A DNA stretch of 64,000 bases from Stappia sp. TSB10P1A (GCF_900185725.1 NZ_FYAU01000036.1:434001-498000); one strand, 5' to 3'; shown: positions 9,356 through 20,435, counted from the stretch's first letter. Numbers and translations: made by a program. The notes: generated by a model not told the origin, from the sequence alone.

Positions 9356-10810
9356 ATGATCAGCGACCACAGGCTTTTCAGGCAGTCCTGCCATATCGGC
9401 GGATTGTGGACCCATGCCGACACCGGATCGGTGATCGAGGTCGACAATCCGGCGACCGGCGAGATCATCGGCACCGTGCCGCGCTGCGGCCGGGCCGAGA
9501 CGGCGCGGGCCATCGAGGCCGCCTATCTCGCCTTCCAGGACTGGAAGGCGACGACGGCGGAAGAGCGCGCCACGCTGATGCACAAGCTGTGCGACGCGAT
9601 CCTTGCCAATCACGACGCGCTGGCGGAAATCCTCACCACCGAGATGGGCAAGCCGCTGGCCGAGGCCAAGGGCGAGATTGCCCTCGGCGTCAAATATGTC
9701 CGCTTCTTCGCCGAGCAGGCCAAGCGCATCGACGGGGACATCATCCCCTCGCCCTGGCGCGGCAAGCGCATCCTGGTGACCAAGGAGCCGGTTGGCGTCA
9801 CCGGCGCGATCACGCCCTGGAACTTCCCCCACTCGATGATCTCGCGCAAGCTCGGCGCGGCGCTTGCCGCCGGCTGCACCATGGTGATCAAGCCGGCGAG
9901 CCAGACGCCGTTCTCCGCGCTCGCCCTTGCCGCGCTCGCCGAGGAAGCCGGCTTCCCGCGCGGCGTGGTCAACGTCCTCACCGGCTCGGCCGCCGAGATC
10001 GCGGCGGAGATGTGCGAGAACCCGCATCTGCGCAAGATCACCTTCACCGGCTCGACGGAAGTGGGCAAGAAGCTCGCCTCCCACGCCTCCGCCCATATGA
10101 AGAAGATCTCGATGGAGCTCGGCGGCAACGCGCCCTTCATCGTCTTCGACGACGCCGATCTCGATGCGGCGGTCGAAGGGGCGATGGTCTCCAAGTTCCG
10201 CAATTCCGGCCAGACCTGCGTCTGCGCCAACCGCATCTATGTGCAGGCCGGCGTCTATGACGCCTTCGCCGAAAAGCTTGGTGCCGCCATCGCCCGCCTC
10301 AAGGTCGGCAACGGCCTTGAGGACGGCGTGACGCAGGGACCGCTGATCGACGGCAAGGCGGTGGAGAAGGTCGAGGAGCACATTGCCGACGCGCTCGCCA
10401 AGGGCGGCAAGGTGCTTGCCGGCGGCACGCGCCACGGCAATGGCGGCCGCTTCTTCGAGCCGACGCTGGTCGTCGGTGCCACATCGGAGATGAAGGTGGC
10501 GCGCGAGGAGACCTTCGGTCCGCTCGCTCCGCTCTTCCGCTTCGACACGGAAGACGAGGCGGTGGCGCGGGCCAACGACACCGAATACGGCCTTGCCTGC
10601 TACTTCTACACCCAGGATCTGGGCCGCGCCTTCCGCGTCATGGAGGCGCTGGAATACGGCCTCGTCGGTGTCAACGAGGGGCTGATCACCACCGAGGTCG
10701 CGCCCTTCGGCGGCGTCAAGGACTCCGGCGTCGGCAACGAAGGCTCGAAATACGGCGTCGAGGACTATCTCAACATCAAATATGCCTGCGTCGGCGGTCT
10801 CGGGCTGTAA
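9356..10810 (+). CDS. gabD: NAD(P)-dependent succinate-semialdehyde dehydrogenase family protein
   Basis: Aldehyde dehydrogenase that oxidises succinate semialdehyde (or a close relative such as glutarate semialdehyde) to the acid. The 484-residue product starts at ATG 9356 behind GGGAG. It has the ALDH landmarks: 'ITPWNFPHSMISRKLGAAL', 'GCTMVIKPASQTPFSA', the cofactor-loop 'FTGSTEVGKKL', the general base in 'SMELGGNAPFIVF', the catalytic Cys in 'NSGQTCVCANRIYVQ', 'EETFGPLAPLFRF', and the GabD-like C-terminus 'EVAPFGGVKDSGVGNEGSKYG'. The second Cys two residues after the catalytic one is typical of GabD. The sigma-54 regulator follows after a terminator, so joint function with it is only suggested by position. 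Confidence 0.9.
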   Translation: MISDHRLFRQSCHIGGLWTHADTGSVIEVDNPATGEIIGTVPRCGRAETARAIEAAYLAFQDWKATTAEERATLMHKLCDAILANHDALAEILTTEMGKPLAEAKGEIALGVKYVRFFAEQAKRIDGDIIPSPWRGKRILVTKEPVGVTGAITPWNFPHSMISRKLGAALAAGCTMVIKPASQTPFSALALAALAEEAGFPRGVVNVLTGSAAEIAAEMCENPHLRKITFTGSTEVGKKLASHASAHMKKISMELGGNAPFIVFDDADLDAAVEGAMVSKFRNSGQTCVCANRIYVQAGVYDAFAEKLGAAIARLKVGNGLEDGVTQGPLIDGKAVEKVEEHIADALAKGGKVLAGGTRHGNGGRFFEPTLVVGATSEMKVAREETFGPLAPLFRFDTEDEAVARANDTEYGLACYFYTQDLGRAFRVMEALEYGLVGVNEGLITTEVAPFGGVKDSGVGNEGSKYGVEDYLNIKYACVGGLGL

Positions 10811-10837
10811 CGCCCCGCCTCCCGCACCGGACATGCG

Positions 10838-10870
10838 AAGGGCCGCCCATTGGGTGGCCCTTATGCTTTT
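10838..10870 (+). terminator. Rho-independent-type terminator after gabD
   Basis: AAGGGCC (10838-10844) pairs with GGCCCTT (10856-10862); the inner CCC/GGG extends the stem through one G-T pair, and ATGCTTTT follows. It lies 28 bases after the gabD stop and separates gabD from the regulator gene. Confidence 0.75.
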
Positions 10871-10979
10871 CAGGTCAACGAGTTGCGCGCCCGCGCACTC
10901 CTCCTTTGGCACCAATCCCCCGTTCCCGCCTTGTGAGCGGCGCCCGCCCATGCGAGCATCAAAGCGGGAGGAAATAACC

Positions 10980-12917
<1,938 letters not shown>

Positions 12918-12927
12918 GCCGCGCCTG

Positions 12928-12983
12928 CCTGTCGCACCCTGTGCGACAGGTGTTGCAGGCCTGTTGCGCAACGCTGCGACAGG
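12928..12983. promoter_or_regulatory. Paired palindromes, probable upstream activator sites for the AcoR-like regulator
   Basis: CCTGTCGCA (12928-12936) and TGCGACAGG (12942-12950) form a perfect 9-base inverted repeat with a 5-base spacer. A second, imperfect pair of the same half-sites, CCTGTTGCG (12960-12968) and TGCGACAGG (12975-12983), follows about 32 bases later. Together they lie roughly 60-115 bases upstream of the -24/-12 promoter, the usual position for enhancer sites. Confidence 0.8.
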
Positions 12984-13040
12984 CCACGCAACAACCGATA
13001 TAACCCTTTGATAAAAAAGCGCTCCCGGCGCAAGACCACT

Positions 13041-13055
13041 TGGCACGCGGCTTGC
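13041..13055 (+). promoter_or_regulatory. Sigma-54 (-24/-12) promoter of the flavin monooxygenase gene
   Basis: TGGCACGCGGCTTGC matches the TGGCAC-N5-TTGC consensus exactly, with the invariant GG (13042-13043) and GC (13054-13055) 12 bases apart. It lies about 66 bases upstream of the monooxygenase start codon. Confidence 0.88.
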
Positions 13056-13120
13056 CATCTCCCCCTCACCGGGCGGGCTCACCCCCGTCCCCGGACACTT
13101 GAGCAACGGGAGGAGACGAT

Positions 13121-14920
13121 ATGCTCGACAAGACACCGACGGCCCGCGTTCAGGCCTTTCTCGACAGGTTCGGCGGGGCGCTGGAGGCGGGCCGGATCGA
13201 CGAGGCCGTCAGCATGTTCGCCGAGGAGTGCTACTGGCGCGACCTCGTCACATTCACTTGGAATATCAAGACCGTAGAGGGTCGCGGCGAGGTCCGCGAC
13301 ATGCTGGAGGCGCAGCTTGCCGCAACCAGGCCGACCGCCTGGCAGGTGGCCGAGGGCGAGGAGGCCAGCGAGGCCGACGGCGTCACCCAGGCCTGGATCA
13401 CCTTCGAGACCGACGTGGCGCGCGGCTATGGCCTGATCCGCCTCAAGGACGGGCTGATCTGGACGCTGCTGACCACCATGGTCGAGCTGAAGGGGCACGA
13501 GGAAAAGGCCGGCTTCTCCCGTCCGCTCGGCGCCAGGCACGGGGTCAATCCCGGCGCCAAGACCTGGAAGGAGGAGCGCGAGGAAGAGGCCGCGACGCTC
13601 GGCTATACCAGGCAGCCCTATGTGGTGATCATCGGCGGCGGCCAGGGCGGTATCGCCCTCGGCGCAAGGCTGCGGCAGCTCGGCGTGCCGACGATCATCG
13701 TTGAGCGCAACGACCGGCCGGGCGATTCCTGGCGCAAGCGCTACAAGTCGCTCTGCCTGCACGATCCGGTCTGGTACGACCACCTGCCCTATATCGATTT
13801 CCCGAAGAACTGGCCGGTTTTCGCGCCGAAGGACAAGATCGGCGACTGGCTGGAAATGTACACCAAGGTGATGGAGCTGAACTACTGGACGCGCTCCACC
13901 GCCCGCTCGGCGAAATGGGACGAGGCCAACAAGGAATGGGTCGTCACCGTCGACCGGGACGGCGAGGAAGTGGTGCTGCGGCCCAAGCAGCTCGTCTTCG
14001 CCACCGGCATGTCCGGCAAGGCCAACATCCCGCAGTTCAAGGGCGCAGACCGCTTTGCCGGCGAGCAGCACCATTCGTCGAAACATCCCGGCCCCGACGG
14101 CTACAAGGGCAAGAAGGTCGTCGTCATCGGCTCGAACAACTCGGCCCATGACATCTGCGCCGCGCTCTACGAGGCCGGTGTCGACGTGACCATGGTGCAG
14201 CGCTCGACCACCCATATCGTGCGCTCCGATCCGCTGATGGAGCACGGGCTCGGCGCGCTTTATTCCGAGCAGGCGGTGGCGAACGGCATGACGACGGCGA
14301 AGGCGGACCTGATCTTCGCCTCGCTCCCCTACCGGATCCTGCACACCTTCCAGAAGCCGATCTACGACAAGATCCGCGAGATCGACGCGGACTTCTATGC
14401 GGCGCTGGAAAAGGCCGGCTTCCAGCTCGACTTCGGCCCGGACGGCTCGGGGCTCTTCATGAAGTATCTGCGGCGGGGCTCGGGCTATTACATCGACATC
14501 GGCGCTTCGCAACTGATCATCGACGGCAAGATCAAGCTCGCTGCCGGCCAGGTGGAGGAGATCACCGAGACTTCCGTCAAGCTCGACACCGGCGTTGAGA
14601 TCCCCGCCGACGTCATCGTCTATGCCACCGGCTACGGCTCGATGAACGGCTGGGTCGCCGACCTGATCGACCAGCAGACCGCCGACAAGGTGGGCAAGGT
14701 CTGGGGGCTCGGCTCCGACACGCCCAAGGACCCCGGCCCCTGGGAGGGCGAGCAGCGCAACATGTGGAAGCCGACGCAGCAGGAAGCGCTGTGGTTCCAC
14801 GGCGGCAACCTGCACCAGTCGCGCCACTACTCGCAGTTCCTGTCGCTGCAGTTGAAGGCGCGGATGGAAGGCATCCCGACGCCGGTCTACGGGTTGCAAC
14901 AGGTGCATCACAAGGGCTGA
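13121..14920 (+). CDS. Flavin-containing monooxygenase with N-terminal SnoaL/NTF2-like domain
   Basis: FAD- and NADPH-dependent monooxygenase of the FMO/Baeyer-Villiger superfamily, 599 residues, with ATG 13121 behind GGGAGGAG. Residues about 5-125 look like a SnoaL/NTF2-like cone domain (VQAFLDRFGGALEAGRIDEAV). The first Rossmann motif is IGGGQGG (171-177), followed by 'ERNDRPGDSWRKRYKSLCLH'. The second nucleotide-binding motif is VIGSNNSA (335-342), preceded by 'FATGMSGKANIPQFKG' and followed near the C-terminus by 'VYATGY'. Its promoter is sigma-54 type with upstream activator palindromes, so expression should need the adjacent regulator and inducer. Substrate unknown; a ketone or amine/sulfide is family-typical. 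A terminator follows. Confidence 0.9.
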   Translation: MLDKTPTARVQAFLDRFGGALEAGRIDEAVSMFAEECYWRDLVTFTWNIKTVEGRGEVRDMLEAQLAATRPTAWQVAEGEEASEADGVTQAWITFETDVARGYGLIRLKDGLIWTLLTTMVELKGHEEKAGFSRPLGARHGVNPGAKTWKEEREEEAATLGYTRQPYVVIIGGGQGGIALGARLRQLGVPTIIVERNDRPGDSWRKRYKSLCLHDPVWYDHLPYIDFPKNWPVFAPKDKIGDWLEMYTKVMELNYWTRSTARSAKWDEANKEWVVTVDRDGEEVVLRPKQLVFATGMSGKANIPQFKGADRFAGEQHHSSKHPGPDGYKGKKVVVIGSNNSAHDICAALYEAGVDVTMVQRSTTHIVRSDPLMEHGLGALYSEQAVANGMTTAKADLIFASLPYRILHTFQKPIYDKIREIDADFYAALEKAGFQLDFGPDGSGLFMKYLRRGSGYYIDIGASQLIIDGKIKLAAGQVEEITETSVKLDTGVEIPADVIVYATGYGSMNGWVADLIDQQTADKVGKVWGLGSDTPKDPGPWEGEQRNMWKPTQQEALWFHGGNLHQSRHYSQFLSLQLKARMEGIPTPVYGLQQVHHKG

Positions 14921-14941
14921 GCCAGCGCCAGCCGACACAGG

Positions 14942-14968
14942 ACCGGGCGGAGCGATCCGCCCGGTTTT
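14942..14968. terminator. Terminator between convergent monooxygenase and VOC genes
   Basis: A perfect 10-base stem, ACCGGGCGGA (14942-14951) and TCCGCCCGGT (14956-14965), has a GCGA loop and is followed by TTTTGCTT on the + strand. It serves the monooxygenase and could also act on the minus strand. Confidence 0.88.
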
Positions 14969-14984
14969 GCTTGGTCAAATCCGC

Positions 14985-15365
14985 TCAGCCGAGCGGCTGG
15001 CCGACGTCGATGCGGTTTCCGTCCGGGTCCTCGAAGACGAAGGCGCGAAGGCCGAACTCCTTGTCGCGCAGGCCCTTGACGATGCGCAGGCCCTGCCGGC
15101 GGCAGACCTCATGCAGCGCGTCGACATCGCCGACCATCAGATGGGCGACGTTGAACGGCGCGGCGCGGTGGCCGGGCTGCAGGGTCAGGTGAAGCTCCGC
15201 CTCGCCCTGCTTGAGAATGACGAAGCCGACGGGATCGCCGTTCTCGAAGGTCTTGGTGAAGCCCAGAACGCCGACATAGAAGTCGAGCGCCCGCGACATA
15301 TCGCTCACGGGCAAGGTTGCGGCGATCCGGCCGAACCGGATCCCGCCAGGAAGGGGCATGGTCAT
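14985..15365 (-). CDS. VOC (glyoxalase/bleomycin-resistance) family protein
   Basis: Small 126-residue protein with one vicinal-oxygen-chelate fold made of two beta-alpha-beta-beta-beta units: 'AATLPVSDMSRALDFYVGVLGF' opens it, 'GEAELHLTLQPGH' carries the Glu/His of the first unit, and 'RAFVFEDPDGNRIDVGQP' closes it with the family DPDGN motif. The start is ATG 15365-15363 (MTMPLPGG), with a second ATG at 15359. Such proteins act as lactoylglutathione lyases, antibiotic-binding proteins or dioxygenase relatives; nothing here decides among them. It is convergent with the monooxygenase and has no operon partner. Confidence 0.85.
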   Translation of the reverse strand: MTMPLPGGIRFGRIAATLPVSDMSRALDFYVGVLGFTKTFENGDPVGFVILKQGEAELHLTLQPGHRAAPFNVAHLMVGDVDALHEVCRRQGLRIVKGLRDKEFGLRAFVFEDPDGNRIDVGQPLG

Positions 15366-15707
15366 GCGACTGCCTTGGCTGGCGAAACGCTGCGCCTTTC
15401 GGGGACGGTGCCCCGGCCGGTAGCGCCTCGCAGGGAGATGTCAGGACGGTGCCCGGCGCCAGAATGCCCCGGAAAGGCCGGGTTGACCAGCGAGAGGGCG
15501 TCATCGCTGCACATAAATCGGCGTCCACCCCACCAGCGCGGTCCGGCTCGCCTGCTTTCCAAGAGTTCGGCTTATGCGGTTAAATATCTTTGATATTGCT
15601 AAACAACTCTGAAACCAGCCTTTTCCGAAATACCCTAGCGGATTTTCAATCACCCGTTAACCATTTTATAGATATGAATACAATAGATTTTGTAACGTGA
15701 GGTTGCA
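15366..15707. other. Intergenic region upstream of the VOC gene and the chemoreceptor
   Basis: 342 bases. The right-hand 150 bases are unusually AT-rich and should hold the chemoreceptor promoter. They include a small palindrome AATATC-TTT-GATATT (15583-15597). The left half is GC-rich and shows no gene. No sigma-54 or ECF-type element was recognised. Confidence 0.4.
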
Positions 15708-17378
15708 ATGTTAACGATCCGCACGCGACTTTTAGTAACCCTTGTCACCCTCTTCGCCTGTATTCTGGCGGTGGTAGCGACCGGCTTCTGGGGATCGGAT
15801 ACCGCGGAAAAATCCTTGCGCGAGATCAACGACGAGCGGGTCATACCGTTGCGTGACCTCAAGATTGTCTCCGACATGTATGCCGTCAACGTTGTCGATG
15901 CCTCGCACAAGGTTCGCAACGGCAACTGGAGTTGGGACGAAGGCCTGCAGTCGCTTGCCGAAGCCAAGACGGCAATCGAACGTCATCTTCGAGCTTATCT
16001 TTCGGGGACGATCGACGAGGCGGAGCGCCCGCATGTCGATGAGGTGCGCCGTCTGATCGCCGGCGTCGATGCCGCGATCGTCGAGTTGGAAGGCATCCTG
16101 GGCGCCAGGAACAGCGCCGGCCTCGACACCTTCGTCAAGGACAAGCTCTACCAGATCATCGATCCCCTGACCGAGGCCATCGGCAAGCTGGTCGATGTGC
16201 AGATCGAAGGGGCGACCGAAACGGCGGCGGAGAGCAGCCTGCGGCTGGAGCTCATTCAATGGGTGTCATGGCTGGTGCTGGCCGCCGCCATGGCCATCGT
16301 CCTCGGCGCGGGCTGGATGGTGCTGTCGCATGTCACGCGGCCGTTGCGCGCCCTCACCGAAGCGGTCAGAAACCTTGCCGAGGAGCGTTATGACACGCTC
16401 GTCCCCGGGCGGGGACGCCGGGATGAACTGGGCCAGATGGCGGAGGCCATCGACACGTTGCGGGTCGCCGCCATCCAAAGCCAGGATCTCGCCAGGGAGC
16501 GCGAGCAGGCGCAACGCCGCGATCTTGCACGGGCCGAGGCCGTCGGCCGCCATGTCGCCGAGTTCCGCGCGACCGGAGCGAGCCTGACCGCAACGTTGAA
16601 ACAGGCAACCGCCGGCCTGGACGAGACGGCCGGCCAGATGGCGCAGTCGGCATCCGGGACGAAAACGCAGATCGCCGCCACCGCCGCGGCGGCCAACGAG
16701 ACCTCGCACTCCGTGCAGGGCGTTGCCTCGGCGACCGAGGAACTGTCGATCTCGGCGCGGGACATCAGCGAGCAGGTAGCCAGATCCGCCCAGGCCGCGC
16801 GGGTCGCGGTCGAGCAGACGCTCGCCACGGACCAGGCCGTCAAGGCGCTGGCCGAGCGCAGCATGAAGATCAGCGCCGTCGCCGAACTGATCCGCTCGAT
16901 CGCGGAACAGACCAATCTGCTCGCGCTCAACGCCACCATCGAGGCCGCGCGCGCGGGCGAGGCTGGCCGTGGCTTTGCCGTGGTGGCCCAGGAGGTCAAG
17001 GCGCTGGCCGGCCAGACGGCGAAGGCGACCGAGGAGATCGCCCTGCAGATCGACAGCATCCGGGACGGCACCCAGGAGGCGGTCTCCGCCGTCGAGCAGA
17101 TCAATGCCGCGATTGCCGATGTCGATACGATCGCGTCGAGCGTTGCCGCCGCCATCGAGGAGCAGCAGGCCGCGACCGGCGAGATCAGCCATGCCGTTGC
17201 CTCGGCAGCGAACGGGGCGGGCACCGTCGCCGACAACCTGCGGTCCGTCGATCAGTCCTCGCTGACGGTGGCCAGCGCCTCCGAGGCGGTTCTCGCCGCC
17301 AGTTCGGAGATCGGGCAGACTTCGGCGGCGCTCGACGCGGCCATCCAGGCCTTCATCGGCAAGGTCCAGGCGGCATAG
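15708..17378 (+). CDS. Methyl-accepting chemotaxis protein (4HB sensor, HAMP, MCP signal)
   Basis: Transmembrane chemoreceptor of 556 residues. TM1 is at about residues 7-27 and a four-helix-bundle periplasmic sensor (4HB_MCP type) at about 30-185. TM2 is at about 187-207 ([19 protein letters not shown]), then a HAMP domain ([17 protein letters not shown]) and the cytoplasmic coiled coil. The highly conserved hairpin tip is present as '[30 protein letters not shown]' (described in pieces: [10 protein letters not shown] then EAARAGE). There is no C-terminal pentapeptide for CheR tethering. No che genes are nearby, so it is an orphan receptor. The ligand is unknown. Confidence 0.94.
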   Translation: MLTIRTRLLVTLVTLFACILAVVATGFWGSDTAEKSLREINDERVIPLRDLKIVSDMYAVNVVDASHKVRNGNWSWDEGLQSLAEAKTAIERHLRAYLSGTIDEAERPHVDEVRRLIAGVDAAIVELEGILGARNSAGLDTFVKDKLYQIIDPLTEAIGKLVDVQIEGATETAAESSLRLELIQWVSWLVLAAAMAIVLGAGWMVLSHVTRPLRALTEAVRNLAEERYDTLVPGRGRRDELGQMAEAIDTLRVAAIQSQDLAREREQAQRRDLARAEAVGRHVAEFRATGASLTATLKQATAGLDETAGQMAQSASGTKTQIAATAAAANETSHSVQGVASATEELSISARDISEQVARSAQAARVAVEQTLATDQAVKALAERSMKISAVAELIRSIAEQTNLLALNATIEAARAGEAGRGFAVVAQEVKALAGQTAKATEEIALQIDSIRDGTQEAVSAVEQINAAIADVDTIASSVAAAIEEQQAATGEISHAVASAANGAGTVADNLRSVDQSSLTVASASEAVLAASSEIGQTSAALDAAIQAFIGKVQAA

Positions 17379-17446
17379 GCCGCACCGCGCGCGCCCCATG
17401 GGCGCGTGCGCAGTCAGACAATTACCCCTGGGAGGCGGGCCAAACA

Positions 17447-17469
17447 CACGGCTCCCTTGAAGAGCCGTG
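17447..17469 (+). terminator. Hairpin downstream of the chemoreceptor gene
   Basis: CACGGCTC (17447-17454) pairs with GAGCCGTG (17462-17469) around a 7-base loop, about 70 bases after the stop codon. No T-run follows, so it is a weak terminator candidate. A GC-rich palindrome around CCCATGGG (about 17388-17404) precedes it. Confidence 0.45.
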
Positions 17470-17536
17470 GAAATATCCAGCTTTCACGACACACCGCTTG
17501 ACCTTGCCTCGCATGTGATTGATAAGTCTGCCCGCT

Positions 17537-17610
17537 GGCCTCGTGGCGGAGTGGTGACGCAGCGGATTGCAAATCCGTGCACCCCGGTTCGATTCCGGGC
17601 GAGGCCTCCA
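17537..17610 (+). tRNA. tRNA-Cys (anticodon GCA)
   Basis: The acceptor arms GGCCTCG (17537-17543) and CGAGGCC (17600-17606) pair. The anticodon loop TTGCAAA gives GCA (17569-17571), and the T-arm is CCCGG-TTCGATT-CCGGG. The CCA end is encoded at 17608-17610. All four arms can be drawn. Confidence 0.95.
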
Positions 17611-17808
17611 GCACCCTCCCGTCCGTCCCCGATATAGCTGCCGCCCACCCCTGCGGCTGGCGATGGTGCGTGCCTGTCCCGCGCATCAAACCTGCTCTGC
17701 CGGCGCGATCTCCCCGGCCATGTGCATTTTCGTTTTTCCTGCCGCCGTCCCCGTGGTCTATCTGTCATGCAGACGGCAACAACAGGATCACTCACCGGAG
17801 GCGGGCGC

Positions 17809-18825
17809 ATGAAGCATGGCGGCGATCTCGGCGGCGCGATGGCCCGGTATGGCGGGCTCGCCGAGGACTGGCTGGACCTGTCGACCGGCATCAATCCGCA
17901 TGCCTATCCCGTGCCCGCCTTGTCCCCCCGCTGCTGGCGGGAGTTGCCCTCGCAGGGCGCGCTCGACCGGCTGCTTGCGGCCGCGCGCAAGGCCTATGAG
18001 GTGCCCGCCGACCTCAAGCTCGTCGCCGCCCCCGGCACGCAGGCGCTGATCGCCCTGCTGCCGCATGTGCTGCCCCAGGGCGATGTCGTTATCACCGGGC
18101 CGACCTATGGCAGCCACGGGGATGCCTGGCGCCGCGCCGGACGGCGGGTCTGCGAGGTCACCTCGCCGCATGCGGAACTGGCGCCTGAGGTGAAGGTGCT
18201 GGTGATCGTCAACCCGAACAATCCGGATGGCCGGCTGGTCGACCCGTCGAGCCTGCGCCACATGGCCGGGCAGATGGCAGGACGCGGCGGCATGCTGGTC
18301 GTCGACGAGGCCTTTGCCGACTGCGTGCCGGGCGCCAGCGTGCTGCCGCATCTGACCGGGCGCCCGGCGGTCGTGCTGCGCTCTTTCGGCAAGTTCTACG
18401 GACTTGCCGGACTGCGCCTCGGCTTCGCCGCCGGGCCGCAGAGCGTCGTCGCCGCGCTGCGCGAGCGGCTGGAAAGCTGGGCCGTCTCCGGCCCGGCGAT
18501 CGAGACCGGCGCGCAGGCGCTCGCCAATGATGCCTGGCGCCGGGCGATGATGGCACAGCTTGCGGATGAGGCCGCCGATCTGACGCTGTCATTGCAGATG
18601 CACGGGCTTTCCGTCTTCGGCGGCACGCCGCTCTTCGTGCTGGCGGGCACGCGCAATGCCGCCGGCCTGCACGAGGCGCTCGCCCGCCAGCGGATCTGGA
18701 CCCGCATCTTCGACTATACCCCGACATGGCTGCGCATCGGCCTGCCCGGCGGGCGCGAGGGGCTGGCCCGGCTGGAGGCGGCGCTGCAAAACGCCATGGC
18801 CGACAGCGGCGCAACCGGGCGCTGA
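17809..18825 (+). CDS. cobC: Threonine-phosphate decarboxylase for cobalamin synthesis (CobC; CobD in enteric naming)
   Basis: PLP enzyme of the aminotransferase class I/II fold that makes (R)-1-amino-2-propanol phosphate, the linker between the corrin ring and the nucleotide loop. The start at ATG 17809 follows GGAGGCGGGCGC and gives 338 residues beginning MKHGGDLGGAMARYGG, as in the family; an in-frame ATG 42 bases upstream (17767) is less likely. Landmarks are 'DLSTGINPHAYP', 'GPTYGSHGDAWRRAG', 'VNPNNPDGR' and the PLP-lysine segment 'RSFGKFYGLAGLRLGFAAG'. It overlaps nothing but sits 4 bases before cobD, with which it acts in the same step pair. Confidence 0.93.
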   Translation: MKHGGDLGGAMARYGGLAEDWLDLSTGINPHAYPVPALSPRCWRELPSQGALDRLLAAARKAYEVPADLKLVAAPGTQALIALLPHVLPQGDVVITGPTYGSHGDAWRRAGRRVCEVTSPHAELAPEVKVLVIVNPNNPDGRLVDPSSLRHMAGQMAGRGGMLVVDEAFADCVPGASVLPHLTGRPAVVLRSFGKFYGLAGLRLGFAAGPQSVVAALRERLESWAVSGPAIETGAQALANDAWRRAMMAQLADEAADLTLSLQMHGLSVFGGTPLFVLAGTRNAAGLHEALARQRIWTRIFDYTPTWLRIGLPGGREGLARLEAALQNAMADSGATGR

Positions 18826-18829
18826 TACG

Positions 18830-19810
18830 ATGCTGCTCTTCACCGACACCGCCTTCCTGCTGCTGCTGGCATTGGTGCTCGATGCGCTCGTCGGCGATCC
18901 GCGCCGGCTATGGGCAGCGGTGCCGCATCCGGTGGTGCTGATCGGCAAGGTGATCGAGATCGCCGACCAGGATTTCAATGATCCCGCCGCCTCGCCCCGC
19001 GCGCGCAAGATCTATGGCGCGGTGTTCCTCGCCAGCCTTGTCGCCTGCTCGCTGCTGGTCGGCGTGCTGATCGAGGTGATCCTGCGCGCATTGCCCTTCG
19101 GCGAGATCGGCGTTGCCGTGATCGCGGCCGTCTTCATCGCCCAGAAGAGCCTCTACGAGCATGTGGCGGCGGTGCGCGACGGCCTGCTGGAGGACGGGCT
19201 TGCCGGCGGCCGCCGGGCGGTGGCGATGATCGTCGGCCGCGATCCGCAACAGCTCGACGAGGCCGGCGTTGCCCGCGCGGCCATCGAATCTTGCGCCGAG
19301 AACGCCGCCGACGGGGTGACCGCGCCGGCCTTCTGGTTCCTGCTGCTCGGCCTGCCCGGCCTCATCGCCTACAAGGCGGTGAACACGGCGGATTCGATGA
19401 TCGGCCACCGGACCGAGCGGCACGAGGCCTTCGGCTGGGCCTCGGCCCGCTTCGACGATCTGGTGAACTGGCCGGCCGCCCGCCTGTGCGGGCTCGCCAT
19501 GGCGCTGACCTCGCCGCTGAACGGCCGCAGCCTCAAGGAAAGCCTTGCGGTGATGCGCCGGGACGCGCCGAAGCACCGCTCGCCCAATGCCGGCTGGCCG
19601 GAGGCGGCGATGGCCGCCGTGCTCGGGCTGGCGCTGGCCGGCCCGCGCGCCTATCCCGGCTATAGGGTCGACGATCCGTTCATGAACGAAGGCGGCCGGC
19701 GCGAGGCCACCGCCGGCGACATTTCCAGGGCGCTGAAAGTGTTCCGCCAGGCGATGGTGCTGCAGGCCGTTGCGGTCGCGGCCATCGCGCTCGTCCCGCT
19801 GTTCCTGTGA
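18830..19810 (+). CDS. cobD: Adenosylcobinamide-phosphate synthase (CobD/CbiB)
   Basis: Integral membrane enzyme that attaches aminopropanol phosphate to adenosylcobyric acid. The 326-residue product has a hydrophobic N-terminus (FLLLLALVLDALVGDPRRL), the family signature 'LVGDPRRLWAAVPHPVVLIG', and 'ESCAENAADGVTAPAFWFLLLG', followed by 'YKAVNTADSMIGHRTERHEAFGWASARFDDLVNW'-type blocks, and 4-5 predicted membrane segments. It starts 5 bases after the cobC stop and ends overlapping a possible GTG start of the next gene, so the three + strand genes probably form one operon. Confidence 0.94.
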   Translation: MLLFTDTAFLLLLALVLDALVGDPRRLWAAVPHPVVLIGKVIEIADQDFNDPAASPRARKIYGAVFLASLVACSLLVGVLIEVILRALPFGEIGVAVIAAVFIAQKSLYEHVAAVRDGLLEDGLAGGRRAVAMIVGRDPQQLDEAGVARAAIESCAENAADGVTAPAFWFLLLGLPGLIAYKAVNTADSMIGHRTERHEAFGWASARFDDLVNWPAARLCGLAMALTSPLNGRSLKESLAVMRRDAPKHRSPNAGWPEAAMAAVLGLALAGPRAYPGYRVDDPFMNEGGRREATAGDISRALKVFRQAMVLQAVAVAAIALVPLFL

Positions 19811-19818
19811 GGGCCGCA

Positions 19819-20433
19819 ATGCTTCCCTTCGCCCCCTCCGCCGAGCGCAACAAGGACGCGATCCTGGCGGGGCTCCGTTCCCACCTCGCCCGCTGCCGGC
19901 GCGTGTTGGAGATCGGCAGCGGCACCGGCCAGCACGCGGTGCACATGTCTGCGGCCCTGCCGCAGCTTGTCTGGCAGTGCAGCGAGTTGCCCGGTGCCGT
20001 CGAGGGAGTTGCGGCGCGACTGGAGGCCGAGGGGACTGTCCGCACGCCGCCGCCGCTCGCCCTCGATGTCGCCGCCGCGCCCTGGCCGCTGCCGGCGACT
20101 GATGCGCCCGATGCCTTCGACGCGGTCTTCACGGCGAACACGCTGCACATCATGTCCTTCGCCCATGTCGGGCAGTTCTTTGCCCGTATCGGCGAGGTGC
20201 TGGCGCCGGGCGGCCTGTGCTGCGTCTACGGGCCGATGAAATATCGCGGCGCCTTCACCACAAAGAGCAACGCCGAATTCGACGCGCAGTTGCGGGCGCG
20301 CGACCCGCTGAGCGGCATTCGCGATTTCGAGGCGCTCGACGAGTTGGCGCAAGCGCAGGGGCTGACCCTGCTGGAAGACCTCGCGATGCCGGCGAACAAC
20401 CAGTTGCTGATCTGGCGGCGCGCCGGCGGGTAG
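19819..20433 (+). CDS. DUF938 family class I SAM-dependent methyltransferase-like protein
   Basis: A 204-residue protein with the SAM-binding motif 'RVLEIGSGTGQHAVHMSAALP' (about residues 30-50), 'FDAVFTANTLHIMSF' as the motif-IV region, and the family ending 'DLAMPANNQLLIWRR', all typical of DUF938. The start chosen is ATG 19819 with GAGGG upstream; GTG 19807, overlapping the cobD stop, would add four residues. The substrate is unknown. Placement behind cobD may be incidental, because DUF938 is not an established step of cobalamin synthesis. It runs tail-to-tail into cobQ with only 2 bases between. Confidence 0.85.
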   Translation: MLPFAPSAERNKDAILAGLRSHLARCRRVLEIGSGTGQHAVHMSAALPQLVWQCSELPGAVEGVAARLEAEGTVRTPPPLALDVAAAPWPLPATDAPDAFDAVFTANTLHIMSFAHVGQFFARIGEVLAPGGLCCVYGPMKYRGAFTTKSNAEFDAQLRARDPLSGIRDFEALDELAQAQGLTLLEDLAMPANNQLLIWRRAGG

Positions 20434-20435
20434 GT

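Noticed and set aside
13079-14938. 619-codon minus-strand frame opposite the flavin monooxygenase
   Set aside because: The + strand product has two Rossmann motifs, a Shine-Dalgarno sequence and a sigma-54 promoter; the antisense frame has no such support.
17611-17808. Possible second B12 riboswitch upstream of cobC-cobD
   Set aside because: No B12 box or GCGAGCCAGGAGAC-like end is present on the + strand; only the minus-strand riboswitch at 28160-28360 is supported.
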